From assembly GCA_014529385.2 (NCBI GenBank), contig CM043945.1:151751741-151815740 (forward strand): a DNA stretch of 64,000 bases, written 5' to 3'. The notes beneath the pieces are model-generated. The model ran no database searches. It saw only the letters and a list, made by a program, of their open reading frames with translations, and was not told the DNA's origin. The DNA comes from Adiantum capillus-veneris (taxonomy: Eukaryota; Streptophyta; Polypodiopsida; Polypodiales; Pteridaceae). The position numbers and the translations under genes are program-made. Positions 40,470-53,116 of the stretch are shown here, piece after piece; position 1 is the first letter of the stretch, and every line of letters starts with the position of its first letter.

Positions 40470-41830
40470 ACTTGATGACAATGATCAATCCAAACATTGA
40501 TGGGCATGTGCGAAATGGTCAAACCCCACACGTAGTCATCCAAACTTGCTTCATGAGCTTTTTGTCTAGAATGTCATCTCTTGGAGTGCATTCATTGTGG
40601 GATATGCCCAACAGCGACATGGCTAGGAAGCTTTGGGGTGTTTGGGGGGTGTTTTCAACAGATGCAAAGAGATGGCATTTCTCCAATTGCAATGACCTAC
40701 ACGTGCATCTTAAGACATGTGGTATTACACAAGATGCTGATATGGGGAAAGGAATTCACCATGATATTTTTTGACAAGGTTTGTTAAAAAAACACGACGT
40801 GCTTGGAAAAGCCTTGGTTAAAATGTTTGCCAAATACTTTCAAAAGCTCAAAATAGTTCTTAACAAGCTTCCTCTCCGGAATATCGTCTTTTGAAATGCA
40901 TCAATTGCGGGATATTCTCAACAAGGACAAGGCCAACATCTCTTGACTGTTTTTAGCGGATGCAAAACAATGGAATTTCTCCATATGTAATCACCTATGC
41001 TTGCATCTTGAAGTCATGTGGCCCTACGCAAGACTGGGCAATGATGATATTGTGAGACCAGGGCCTCCGTACTTGGTACTGTCTTGATTGACATGTATGC
41101 CACATGCAATGTGCTTCAAAAAGCACAAAAGGTTCTTGAGGAGATGCCATCGCAAATTATTAGGTCTAAGAATTCACTAATTATTGAAGCTATAAACAGG
41201 AGCGAGATGGGTTGTTGTCAGCTAATGCGAAGCACGTGCATCTCTCTAGATGCAATAACCTATTCTTACATCTTGAAGGCATGTGACAGTTTGGAAGATG
41301 CTAAGATGGACAAAAGAACTCATGACAATATTGTTAGTCATGGCACCGCCTTGGTCGACATGTATGCCAAATGTTGCTGGGCCAGAAATCCCTTGGATGT
41401 TTTTGGAAAATGTGCAGTGGGTGAATCTCTCTAGATGCAATCACCTATGCTCTTGTTTTGAAGGCATGTAACACTATGCAAGACGCTTGGTGAAAAAAAA
41501 AGTTGTGCTTGGCATTGCCTTAGGTTCTATGTATGCCAAATATGGTGTACTTTAGAAAGCACAAAAATTTCTTGAAGAGCTTCTTGTGCAGGATATCAAC
41601 TCTTGGAATGCAATGATTACAAGATATGTGGAATAGGGCATTACCAAGAATCTCTCTACTGTTTTTTGCAGATGTGAAGGGAGAGCATCTCTCCAATGAA
41701 ATCACCTATGCTTTGGTCTTCACGGCTATGCTTACATCTTGAACTACAGAGAGACTGTGTGCCTTGAGCCACACTTATTCTAAATGTGGCATGCTCCTCA
41801 TGAGAGCAAGCGTCTAGCATACTGCAGTGC
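40470..41830 (+). pseudogene. PPR pseudogene copy C
   Basis: Includes I-D-M-Y-A-T-C-N-V-L-Q-K-A-Q-K-V-L-E-E-M-P and T-A-L-V-D-M-Y-A-K-C-C-W-A-R. It shares many indels with copies A and B and has an uninterrupted site where they carry the LTR (near 41665-41700). Confidence 0.85.
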
Positions 41831-43649
41831 ATGGTGAAGTCGCATTGCTGCGTTTAATTTTATTGACGTGGTCGTTGAGCTTGGGATTGGCCATGCAGTA
41901 GTCCTATGAGATCTGCTGCGACTTCAACTGCTCACGGCAATTGTCAGATAGCAATATTGCCGTCGCTTGATGATGGGAGTTGTTTACAATTCCCCCCATG
42001 GCTCTTGTGCAAGTCTTGTCATCTTTTTTTAATTGTGTTTTTTGGGGTTGTTTTGCACGCCATAAAAGCAAAAGAAAAGTGCAGCAAAATAAAAATAAAG
42101 AACAAAAAAAATTGTTTCTTCTTCTTGGGATCATCGTAGAGATGTTACGCAGTCCCTACACCTTGGCTCAACGACATTTTTTTTGCATATCCTCAAGGTC
42201 TATTCTCCCACTCCATCAAGCTCCTTCACGACTCATAGAATAGATCTTTGAGGCCAATGGCATAATTACCTTTGATGCTAAATTTTCTAATTCTTCTTCT
42301 TGTTATAGTCTTTTCAATAATCGCGTAGGAGGGTCTCTCCGGATTACTCTTATGCTCTTAAAGCTTCACTTCCATCTTCTTCCTCGTACCCTTGACTCTT
42401 ATTATGACACAATTTCTTTTAATCACACTATTAGAGTCTTATTATCCGTTCATTCTGATATAATTATGCACATCTCGATTTCTAAATTTGTGCTTGAAAG
42501 ATGACGATGTTTTTTTCCACTTGGGTATTTTCTCCTTTCCATGTCATCCATTGAGCTTGGTGTTTATTCTCCATTAGGTGGAAGGTTCTTTTTATCGTCA
42601 AATTTACTTGCACTCACCAACTGGTTGTTGCGCACTTCTTCCATGTAAATTAATGCAACATCGGTCTTAACACATGTTTAGTGTCTTTGATAGAGAGGAC
42701 ATATATTCACAACAGTGGATGTTTCAACCGCACAAACACATCTCCAACTTGACAACACTGCAAGGTTAGTTATCTGCATCCAATTCTCCATGGCTATGTG
42801 TTTTCTTGATGCAACACATAAATGCGACGGTGCAGGGCACGACTTCCATTTCTTATAGCTTTTTGAGAGACCATAGTGCCAACTCTCCACCATAATTTTG
42901 TATAGAAATTTTGCATGACATGCACTATATACTTTTCATTTTCATTTTATGACCCTTCATTACAAGGCAAAATGTTTAAGTATTCACATTGCTTTTTTGT
43001 AGCTTCACTCAAATATTGGCCAACAATTTGGACAATCTAAACATACCTATACATCATTATAAGTCAGTAAATCACTCTATTTCTTATTGCAGTTCATTGA
43101 TGCTTTATCCACTTGCTTGTTTTAGAATTTTGCACATTGATTCCTTTTGTTTGGTTTACCTGCATGTTGTCTTCAGAACTATACACTCAATGTTAATTAG
43201 GATTTGCACATATGAAATAGAGACACAAATCTTTGCATACGATTGCTAGCCAATGCATATAATGTACTAAAAAAGTGAATGCACCTCGTGTATCCTTACT
43301 TTAGTCCTAAATAATTGATACCACACTATATATGTCCTCGTCTCTCCAAGACCAGGCCTATCAAAATCATGTTTGTTTATTTATATTAACAAGCAAGGCC
43401 CACCAAGCAAGACTAGTTTATACTTTATATTGAGCATTACGTAAAGACTTCCATGGATTCATGGAGGGGTGCACATGTTTTACTCTTTCCATGGCCCCAC
43501 ACATGGATGCCAGATATTGGTCCCACACACAGAGGTGAAGGGAGGGAATCCTGGGTTACTTGAGGGTGAACGACAAGTCTTAGAGCCAAATTCCTTCGTA
43601 ATGCAAGATACAAACTTTGTATTCAATTTAGAGGATATAAAATGAGCTT
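41830..43649. other. No recognisable gene
   Basis: AT-rich single-copy DNA with short unconvincing frames on both strands. A run of A-rich sequence sits near 42066-42115. Nothing is supported. Confidence 0.6.
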
Positions 43650-45015
43650 GTGACAACAACTATGATGCTAGCGGGTATGATAAAGTTTATTCTTTTGAAG
43701 TGCACACTATGTCCGAGGAGATGCTTCCTGCGGATGTTATGCTTAGCTAGAACAAGGATCATGATGGAAATGAATCTTGGAGGCTTGCTATGCCAGATGT
43801 GTGATTCTACATTTCATGGGCCATTGTATGTCATCTCAATGCTTATGGGAGTCGATGGCCACGACGCTTGGCAGTTGGAATGAGACCATTCACTTTACCG
43901 CTATGGGCAGAGGGTTTTATGTGGCAATGTGCACCTCTAAGAAATCAGTTCAAGAGATCTAGTTATAAGAGGAGGCATCTAGGGGGACTTGCCATGGACG
44001 CTAGAGTTTGGTCACAACAAGGAGATGATGGAATTCTGCATTGTGTGGGTTACACTAAAGAGCCTCTTTATTTGGCTACATGATCATGTTTCCACCAATC
44101 CATCCATGATGGGTCGAGTGCTTTGTCTCAAGGTTGTAGAGGATTAGATCTAGATTGAATGTCAAGGTGTGTATATTGTGGAACATGAGAAAACCTAGTC
44201 CCAAATATGTGAAACTCAATATGGGAGATTTTGGTGCCTTTTGGCAAGAGCTAGCATTTGGCTCCTTTCCCATTGCTTGTGACAAGTGCCACAAAATTGG
44301 GCACTTTGCAACGAGCTGTCCCAAGGTCACAATGATTAGTAGAGCTGCGATCAACTTGGCGGTGAGTCTTTAGAGGTGTTCAGGCACTTGTGGTTACACA
44401 TGAAAGCATACCAAAGGAAAAGGTTGATTCTTAAATCGAAAACGAGGAGACAATGAGGGAGGATAGCAGTTGAGAAACAATACGAAAAGATTCTGGTCAA
44501 AGATTTCTTGCATGAGGTTGTGAAAGATGATTAAATTTGAGTCCAAACAAACATCAGTGAGTACACTCCACTGGTCAAGATTTATCTTATTAGCCATCTT
44601 GTTGACGTCTTTGGACCAATGCACAACACTAGTTAGCAAAAAAAGAAGAAATGAACTACCTTCTGATAACAGGGTATGTAATGGTGTTAGGGAATGTTCA
44701 CCTTCATCTTTATCCCTACATTTTAAATGGCTTGGTTGATAAGGTGGTTGATGTGGCAAATCACCTCCCTTGGTGGCAACCCCCAAGCCATTATTGGTTA
44801 TAGAGGTCTGTTTGCTCCGTATGTGTGCGGGGTACTTCCCTGTTAGATATACTTTTCACCTGAAGGTGGCTCCCTTTGTCAATTGATGTATGCAATTTGG
44901 GTTGGGAACTATGGTATTTGGAGATACCATGGCTCGGTGTGAGGATGGATTTCTATGTACATTTCTTTTTGTCTTAATACAGTTTTCACTCACAAATTGT
45001 GAGTTTGGAAAAAAA
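43650..45015 (+). pseudogene. Plant LINE remnant (ORF1 knuckle and A-rich tail)
   Basis: Frames at 43777-43962 (L-G-S-W-N-E-T-I-H-F-T-A-M-G-R-G-F-Y) and 44155-44373 (F-P-I-A-C-D-K-C-H-K-I-G-H-F-A-T-S-C-P-K) match the layout of plant L1 ORF1, an RNA-binding domain followed by a CCHC knuckle. ORF2 (endonuclease/RT) is absent. The stretch ends with GGAAAAAAAAAGAAG at about 45008-45020, a possible degraded poly(A) tail. Confidence 0.5.
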
Positions 45016-45019
45016 AAGA

Positions 45020-46114
45020 AGCTTAGCCAGAAGTTGATGGTTGCTAGATAGAGTTAGCCCTTGAGTCTCTCCTTTAGCAACACTATCTTTGAGTAAGGTT
45101 ACCATAGGATGTCAGGATGGGATCCAATGACAAACATTAGAGGGGCAAGGGGCAACCTTGTTTAATTGATCCCTTGACCTTGAAAGCTCCCACAATTTTC
45201 TTATTGAAAAAAAGCTTTGAGTGGCTGCCGACAGAGAGGGTGATGACAACCGGCACATCAGAGGCCCAAAATCTATAAATTAAATTGTTTATTTGCCTAT
45301 GGATTTGGAAGACGAGTTCAATTCATTAGCTAAAATTTCATCATCCCCTCCACTTGCATTAAGAAGAGCATCTTATATGGATGAGAAATTTCACCCGTGG
45401 AGAATGTGAGATGCATATGATGTTTGAGCATTGAGGTAATCATGTGGTGAGTCGGAGAATAACTGATGTCTCTTGAGTATTGGTGAGAACTGCATGCTCT
45501 TGGTGAGTGTATGAATCTCAAAGAAGTAGGCTCCCCAGTGCTGGCGGTAGCAAGATCCATCTCTGCTCATCATCCTCCAACATCCCTAGTAGCAGGGTTC
45601 CTCAACTTTGCTTTTGGTGGCCAACAAACTTCGATTTACACTCTCTTCTGCCCTCCCCCAAGCTTGATAAACTTGCAATCACTTTTTCCTTCTTTGATTG
45701 ACTTGCCAACCTACTCCCTCACACCCTTAGGACCTCGAGAACATCAACAAGGTGGTACCACATGGTCAGCTTGCACATGGATCCCGACAGATAAACTACA
45801 CGATTATTCTATGGTAAGGGTTTCCCTTAATGAGCACCTAATAGTTGAGAAAATAATTGTGACTCAGGGGGTTCACTGTTTAGTATCCCCCTATATAACG
45901 TGCATTCGTGGGGTATTAAAAAAACCCCTCTTTTAAAATGTCTAAATGAATAAAATGACCCCTTATTTTAGATTTTTTTTTCCAGAATTGATTTTAAACA
46001 CCCCTTATTTAAATGTATCTTTGTTAAATTGCATTTTGGGAAGATGAAATTTTGGGAAGATGAAAATTTCCCCCAAGCTCTCGTACGTTGAGGTCATGAT
46101 GGGAGCCACAAGAC
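45020..46114. other. Unassigned DNA
   Basis: A 141-residue plus frame (45511-45936) has no known motif and may be chance. The rest has no coding signal. Confidence 0.5.
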
Positions 46115-46800
46115 ATGATAAGAAATCCCCTCTTGACCAGGGAGGAAAAGATCCAGATGGTAATCCAATTTAAGCTATCAAAAGGAACATTTTTCCACCA
46201 TAAAAGATCATTTGAGGATGCATCTGATAAAGATCCATCAATTAGAGAGACAGAATTTCAAACTCTAAAGAAAAGCCTACCACAGTCGGTTGAAGTTCAA
46301 AATGTGTGCATAGTATCGGTCCCATCGGCACTGGTTAAAAAATAGGTTGCCATGGTGGCTATCTTTTCCGTGGTGTTTGGTTTTATGGGCAGGGTGTGGT
46401 CCCAGATAGACCTCATCAGATAATTATCTAGCCATGTGGTCCTCAACCATGGTGAAACAATTGACTATGTTCAATACTTGACCAAAGGGTTCTACACTAT
46501 TTGGTTCAACGACCCTTTCACAAAGTCATGGAAAAAAGCCCATTGTACCTTAATCACTCCCCAATTTGTGTTTTACCATGGAATCCATCCTTTGAATCTC
46601 AAGAGTCCTTTAAGGACATGTGCTAGGTGTCAGTTGGCTTTATCAACTTGCCAGTCTAGTTGTGGGATAATCTTAGAGACTTGCACCCTAGGTACTCCTC
46701 TGTTCGTTGTCGTGCCGCTCCGCTTCCATGACAAGAAAATGAGCAAAGGAATGAAAATCGGGTTTATTTGAGTCCTACATGATTATTCAACAATAATAAG
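46115..46800 (+). pseudogene. Second LINE ORF1-like remnant
   Basis: Y-L-T-K-G-F-Y-T-I-W-F-N-D-P-F-T-K-S-W-K-K-A (about 46460-46530) resembles the RNA-binding N-terminal domain of plant LINE ORF1. A second frame near 46628 gives V-S-W-L-Y-Q-L-A-S-L-V-V-G, the following segment after a shift. No knuckle or ORF2. Confidence 0.35.
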
Positions 46801-46879
46801 GGCTTGCTAACAAGACAATTTTAAGTTAAAAGTGTGCTAGATGCGGCTCTAAGGGCCAAAAGATGTCTTGGTAATGCTA

Positions 46880-47640
46880 AACAGGGAGTATGATTGAAGT
46901 GTTCAAGGCTGGGATTTTATTAATCAAAGTTGAAGTACTCAAAGTGCTCTACAAGCCTGTCTTTATGACTCGTCAATCGGAGCTACAGATAAGAAGTTAT
47001 GATAGTTTGAAGTTGAGTTGGTAGCAGATCCGTACCGGATTGGGTAGCTGCTGATAAAAGGTCAAAGATGATAGGAATGCATGGGTCTGAAGTGCTCACT
47101 TCCAGGAGCATATCGGTCATTCCAATTTGTCAATCGAGGTTTCGGTTGGCAAGATATGGCCAGTTTAAGTATCACCTGGGGACCGGTTCCAAACCGCTCT
47201 GATCGCCTTGATCAGTCAAGTTCATTTGCCAGTGCTTCAGTCGGATTATATACATGGTTGACTAGTAGCAATTCATATTCATTTATTCAAACCATAGGAG
47301 CCATCGGAGCCAAATGCAATGCCTTGGTCAATATATATGCCAAGTATGGTGTCAATCGAAGGCTATCTCCGCTAGGAGGTGTATTTTCAAGTCTGATGGT
47401 CTCCATGGCGGAAAACCATGGTTGCTTATGGATGGAAAAAGAGAAGCAGTGCTTGCCCGGGATAATTGCCAAAACTCAGCAAAGCTTTGGTTGATATTTA
47501 TACCAAATACGGTGTTTCTTTTTAAAGGAAAGCCACTGTCAGAAGATGCTTTTGTCGATATGTGTACCAAGTGTGGCCACCCAAGGGCCATGGCCAATAT
47601 GAAAGCCAAATGTGGTGCCCTTCATAATGCCACCCATAGG
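46880..47640 (+). pseudogene. LTR-like and PPR-like scraps
   Basis: 46900-47210 resembles parts of the G5 LTR (GGTTGGCAAGATATGG and GGGGACCGGTTCC against GGTTTGCAAGATACATCC and GGGGACCGGGTC). 47314-47640 gives N-A-L-V-N-I-Y-A-K-Y-G-V and A-F-V-D-M-C-T-K-C-G-H-P, decayed PPR units. The two are interleaved without a clear boundary. Confidence 0.4.
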
Positions 47641-47688
47641 TCATAACCTAAAGGCCATCCACTAAGGCGTGTCGCCCACCAACTTAAA

Positions 47689-47894
47689 GGCTTGAGTGTG
47701 AATAAAAGGGAAAAAGAAAAAGGCATGGCAAGAAGGACCGTGGTGGGCAGCGCAGGGAAAGAAGAGGAGCTCGCACCCGCCTGTGGGTTTCTTGACGAGC
47801 ACGCGGAAGAAGGAGAAAATGCTCAGCAGCCAATGGCGAGCAAGTTCGGAACCACCCACATGAGTTTTTTTTCCCTTTTATTCACACTCAAGCC
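47689..47894. mobile_element. 206 bp inverted-repeat element
   Basis: A 27 bp arm at 47689-47715 (starts GGCTTGAGTGTGAATAAAAG) is repeated exactly inverted at 47868-47894, around 152 bp. Size and form resemble a MITE, but I see no target duplication, and the GC-rich interior is unlike common MITEs. Confidence 0.65.
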
Positions 47895-48461
47895 ACCATA
47901 ATCCTGAGCTTTCTTTAACCAAGCTGGAGAATCCGCTTATTCCAAGTCCTTGATCCACTCAAATTCTGTCTTCTTCTCATTCATCTAAGCCTCAATCCTA
48001 AGCCGAACATCTTAAACCATAAACCTAAGCAGCAATCTTAAGCCAAATCGAAACTCTTAAGGCCCATTTGAAGACGAAGCTCCCATAGCCATAGTGGAAA
48101 GAAAATCGATTCTCCCTCGACTGAAGCAGCAGAAGGAAAGCAAAGAAGATCAAGGCAAATTTGGCAGACCGATTAAGGCAAGAATCTTATTTGGTATTTT
48201 TATCATCGGACCAGACATTACCATCATCACTGAAGCTTAATTTTCTTAATAAGCACCTGGATTAAGGCAGGTTAAACCTTGTAAGGAGCATAAACTCCTC
48301 CATTAACATTTGATTAAATAGGGATACTGTTAAGTATTTGATTTAAGTTATTAGGTTTCAAACTATTTGTTTTAAGCTTTGTCTTCATTAATTGTGTCTG
48401 CCGCAACTCTTGCCCTCGCACCTCTCACAGCTAGAGGCCCTGTGCCTTCCTGGCTCACCTT
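47895..48461. other. Upstream DNA of the acidic ORF
   Basis: No gene. Repeated CTAAGC/TTAAGCC words. TTGGTGAACCCGACGCG at about 48486 just inside the next frame looks like a possible primer site, which would make this an LTR. No matching LTR was found. Confidence 0.35.
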
Positions 48462-50038
48462 TTGAATACAAATCCCTCGACATTCTTGGTGAACCCGACG
48501 CGAAATGATCTGGGGTGGGAGGTAAAGATGGAGATTCCAGCTGAGTTGATGCAATTTATTGAAGATTACAAGTTCAATAGATTTGATAAAAATATAGCAA
48601 CTGTCGATCTGCGAAAAATGTTAGGGTTAGTTCAGGGATGTTTGCAAGAAGTAAAAACTATGAAGATAAAAAAGCATATGGATGATGCAGTGGAGATGGC
48701 ACTTGATGCCGTACATGAACAATGTGGAATTTTTCAAGGACATAATCCAGATGGAGTCTTTGCATGCTATCAAGCGGAGATAAAGAGCCAAGGAATTTTA
48801 GAAGATCGGATGATTTCGACCTTTGAAGAAGTTGTAACCTCCGAATTTAAAGATAAGGTTCGAGAACTCGCAGAAACATATCCCACACAATGGGACTATT
48901 TTGCAGATGGGTTTGTTCACGAAAGCTCAAAGATTATCGAGTTGGCAATGAAGGAGATTAATGAACGAATCCAGATTGTTTTCTATAAAGAAGAAGGGGA
49001 TCAGATGTTGTTCCTTAATTATGATGAATTTTGTGATCATATTTCTGCAAGAAGTAAAGCTAAGGCAAATACAGCTTTGGAAGTAGCAGATTCGACTTCA
49101 AAGGACCATATTTTGAGCAACCGAGCAAAGGTACATAATGAAATTAATTTTGAAACACAAATATATGATTTTTTTTCAAAGATTGCTCGAATGAAAGTTA
49201 CCTCGAATAATGGTTCTAGTGAAGAGCTAGACTGTACAACAAATTGTTTTCAAGCTACTAACCTTGTCATGGAATGCTCTCAAAAAGTCTATCAAGAAGA
49301 TGAGCCAATACAGATTTCTAATGGATCTAATGGATTTATCTGCACTATAGCTGAGTAGGACAACAGGTTTACTACAGATCATTGCATAAATAAAGCTATT
49401 ATATATACAATAGCTGATGAAGTGGCCAAGATTGTGGACCTAACACAGGATGAGCATGAAGATGCCAATGAACCTATGGTTGCTCCTAGCAATATGCTTG
49501 TTGATTCTATTATCACAAAAGAAGATTCCATAATTGAATATTTTTGGCCCAATCTGAAGGAGAAGGTTTTAGTAGTATAGGAGAGCTTTGTGATGCATGT
49601 ACTCCTTCAGAGGGGGTTCCTGATGAACCTTTTCAAAGTTAGAATGGCTTCCTAAGTAGCATGGGTGCATATGAGGAAGTAGAGGACGATATTGATGAGT
49701 TTGAAGATTGCCTAGATCATGCTAATTGTGAACAGGATATTGACACGAATTTTACATCTATGCTTATATACGGGCTGCCAAGAGGAGTCAACTCTATAGC
49801 TTTGATGAATGTTGATACTTCCAAGGGTGATTTTCCCAAGGTTGCTATGGATGAAGATCTTCAGGATAAAGCTATTCTCCATTATCAAACTCAAAACCCA
49901 GGTAAAAATCTCTGTGATGATACATGTCCAGAAATTCCTAAGGTTTTTTGTAATGGCTATGAATCTAGAGGGGGTGATGATGCTAAATCATCCTTGATAC
50001 TGCATAAAGTGCACACGGTTTTTTATTTCTTTGGATAA
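48462..50038 (+). pseudogene. Unknown acidic ORF, about 525 codons, broken
   Basis: 48462-49358 is open for 298 codons. In the same frame, after TAG (49356-49358), it continues to about 49580. A frameshift near 49550 leads into a second open stretch, with a TAG before M-G-A-Y-E-E-V-E-D-D-I-D-E-F-E-D at 49661, ending at 50038. The N-terminal part is helical and acidic (M-E-I-P-A-E-L-M-Q-F-I-E-D-Y-K; W-D-Y-F-A-D-G-F-V-H-E). No signal peptide, membrane segment or known domain. The Met at 48528 is an alternative start. It could be a retroelement-borne gene or a host pseudogene. Confidence 0.55.
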
Positions 50039-51351
50039 TGTGCTAAATGTGGCTGGATTTGGATACTATTCCTAATAATTCTTATGTGAGTGATGTCTTG
50101 GCTACAAGTAAAAGGGGGTCAGAATTCTTTAATTCTTGCTGGTAACGACCTTAAGTTACCAAAAGTTTATGAGATGTGGGTACTGCACTATGATTTAGGT
50201 GAAGCTCTAGTATATTGAGAAGTCCATCAATGCTATGTGGTCTTAATGATATTGGATCCAGGTGATTCAATAGATCTTCAAAAGCAGGTTCACTATGGAT
50301 GGGTATTTTTGGGTATATATTGTGGTTTATTTTTGCTAGTAAGGCCGTCCAAGGCGGGCAACAAGAGGGGCGACCTCTAAACACCTCTCAAGGCTCCCAT
50401 GCTGCTCAATTGGGGCTCGGGCAACCACAAGCACAACCCAACAACAAACCCAAACAAGATAGGGGCACCACCTAGTTATGGGATGCGAACTAGGACGCAA
50501 GAGAGATTTTTCACAACCAAGAAGATGCGCCACAAAAAACACACACAAGCAACCTCACAACAAGACACACACAAAATGGACCAGAGAGAGATAGAGAAAA
50601 GGGAAAAGAGAGAGAGGCATGGATCTTGCATAATATCTTATTTGTGACGTGCAAGTGGGATGATTTGTTATTGATGCTATCGTAGAGCTTGTAAAAAACT
50701 AGCTCAATGCTTAGTGAATGCTAAACATTTCCAACACACACACATTGTCTTAGGGTGTGGGAGACCTCTCACCACAATACCCTCTTACAATGGACACAAA
50801 ATTGGCAATGAAAACAAACAAAAACACTCTCTAAAAACAAGATCAACTGATAGAAACTCAAAATACACAAGTCACCTTGAATTCACCAAACCAGATTGCA
50901 CAAGTGGAAGGACGAAGATTTGAACATCCAATTAGGATTTTGATGTACCAAACCTCAATTTATTGATGATGGAGGAACATATACAATAGTAATTTTTGAT
51001 TTTGAACTCACGCTCTCTCACTTGCAATATGTAGCTTGAAAGCTTCTCTCACACCAAACGTGAAGCTCACAAAGTGGTTGCTACGTCTAAGTCTCTCCTC
51101 ATGCATAGAGTGTTGGGGTGCTATGTGAGATATTGAAGGTTCTTTTACAAGAAGGAGAGGGGCCTATTTATAGGTTAGAGGCCCCTCATTAAGATTATTG
51201 AATATCCTAATTTACAAGCTAACAAATCAAGATTATGATTTTTTTCCAAATATCAAACATTGCGTCCCTTCTTTGTCTGCTTGAGTCATGGATGTGGGCT
51301 CAAAAGAGAGCATTACTGATGGTAGATAAGGTGAAAGTAGAGTTTTAAGGA

Positions 51352-51352
<1 letters not shown>

Positions 51353-51404
<52 letters not shown>
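51353..51404 (+). repeat. GA dinucleotide microsatellite
   Basis: About 25 GA units with a single AA interruption near 51390. Confidence 0.95.
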
Positions 51405-51947
51405 TTACTATGCACATGTCTTGAGGTGAGGTGTCTTTTATGGTTAGGTCAGTGGCTATTTTATGCTAGTATGTTAGTGGTTAGTGTTAGTAATCACTAG
51501 AAAGTTAATGATATATTTACAATGGGTAGAATGAGGTGGGTGGTTGAAGTAAGATGGTTGAATGAAGTGAGGAAATCCTTGTGATGGTGAATCTTGAAGA
51601 AGTATTTACTTTTGTAGGTTCCCAAAATGACTATCGATCCTCTTCTTCTTCTTCTCTTCTTTATGACACCGTCGCCAAGGTTGATTATCGCGATGAGAAT
51701 GGTAATTTGGTTGATGAGATCTCTTAATTTGCAGATGTTAATCATGGTTTACATGCTAAATTTTATGTATATAGAGAAGGGGAAGATGGAATTGTACTTT
51801 GGAAGTAATAGAGAGAGGCATAGAGATGGTATATGAACATGGAGAGCTCATATGAGAGCTATGGGAGTAAAAAGGGAGGTTAATGGTGAAGAAGGTGAGA
51901 GAAACCATGAGAGGTGTAGGTTTGAGTAAGGGATTGAGAGGAATGAG

Positions 51948-51970
51948 TGTGTGTGTGTGTGTGTGTGTGT
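51948..51970 (+). repeat. GT dinucleotide microsatellite
   Basis: About eleven GT units. Confidence 0.95.
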
Positions 51971-52997
51971 AGAAGTGTGGGAAAGAGGTGAGAGAAAACT
52001 ATGGGTCACCGGTAGTAGCTCCAAAAATAATGAATTTTTTTGAGATGATTACTCAGGTTATGGGCTACATTTTCTCGGTTGACCACTTCTTCAAATTTGG
52101 AATGGAGATGGGTGCCAAAAATCTCACCAAAAAGCCTGTTGTTTATGCTTGCAAAAGTCTTTTAGTGGTCCCCTCCTTTGTTGAATTTGCACAATGCATC
52201 GAAGAGTGAGCCCCTCCTTTGTCATATCATGATACAAAGCATCCAAGTTCCCTTTACACATGCATAGAGGAGGATTATTGATGAAATAACAAATATATAC
52301 ATGGTGGGATTAGTGTATGGACTATTGATGGAGTTTAGCTCAATTAGAACATGGTGTTAGAATAATGAGTATATAATAAGAAAAAAGATAGAAGAGTTAT
52401 GGATATGGAAAAAGATATTGAAATCATATGATATGATCCCTCTTTTGTATTATTTTGGGTGAAAGAGAAAAAGGTATGCAAGTAAATGAAAAGAATGTAA
52501 TAAAGGTGACTAAGGAAGTAGAAATCCATTTTTTGTTTTCACAAGGGTGAGGGTGAAAATTTAGGGGTGATTTGTATAAAAGAGAAATATGAGGTTAATG
52601 TATGTACACATTGGCAAAAAATATACTTATGGTGCAAGAGGATGAAAGAAGGTATACATAGGTTTAATAAAACACACACCAAGGTATAAATATTTAAATA
52701 AAATACCAAAATAATTATAAAATTCCTTATATGTAGGCCATATATACAATGAAATATTTACACACAAAAAAGGCCATCATATATTTTTTAATATATTTTT
52801 TTTTTGTTCAACTAGCCCAATGACTAGCTAATTGAGGGTTTTTAAGGAGATATGGCAAAAGTCCCCTAACTGACACATGCCTATGTACAGTCAAAGGGTG
52901 AAGATAACCACAATGTTTGAGTGATTTGATAGGGTGAGGTAGCTCGCTATGGCAATTTGAATAGCCAAAAAACAACTATCATTAGACCTCCCCCAGG

Positions 52998-53023
52998 ATG
53001 ATGGTACATTCATGTACCATCAT
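52998..53023. other. Hairpin next to G4 purine tract
   Basis: ATGATGGTACAT, TC, ATGTACCATCAT: perfect 12 bp arms and a 2 bp spacer, directly upstream (on the minus strand) of the purine tract that primes plus-strand DNA. Confidence 0.85.
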
Positions 53024-53116
53024 AAAGCATCTTTTCCAAAGAGAGTGCTTCAGAGTCCTTGACAAGATCTTCATTGTTTGGCCCCTTGTCATTTTGGTTT
53101 GAGTTACACTCATGCT

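Larger units (their letters stand above)
50400..52981 (-). repeat. G4 3' LTR and flanking AT-rich DNA
   Basis: The right edge is inferred at 52980-52981 (CA), next to the minus-strand purine tract CCTGGGGGAGGTC (52984-52996). A minus-strand CTATAAATAGGCC at about 51162-51174 is a strong plant TATA box. The left edge is not resolved; 50400 is a guess. It contains GA and GT microsatellites. No gene. Confidence 0.45.

Noticed and set aside
31280-41830. Functional PPR gene
   Set aside because: All three copies need many frame changes and have frequent stops.
45511-45936. Host gene of 141 codons
   Set aside because: No motif, no homologous frame in the window, low-complexity Pro/Ser composition.
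51233-51415. Leu/Ser repeat protein
   Set aside because: Translation of the GA microsatellite.
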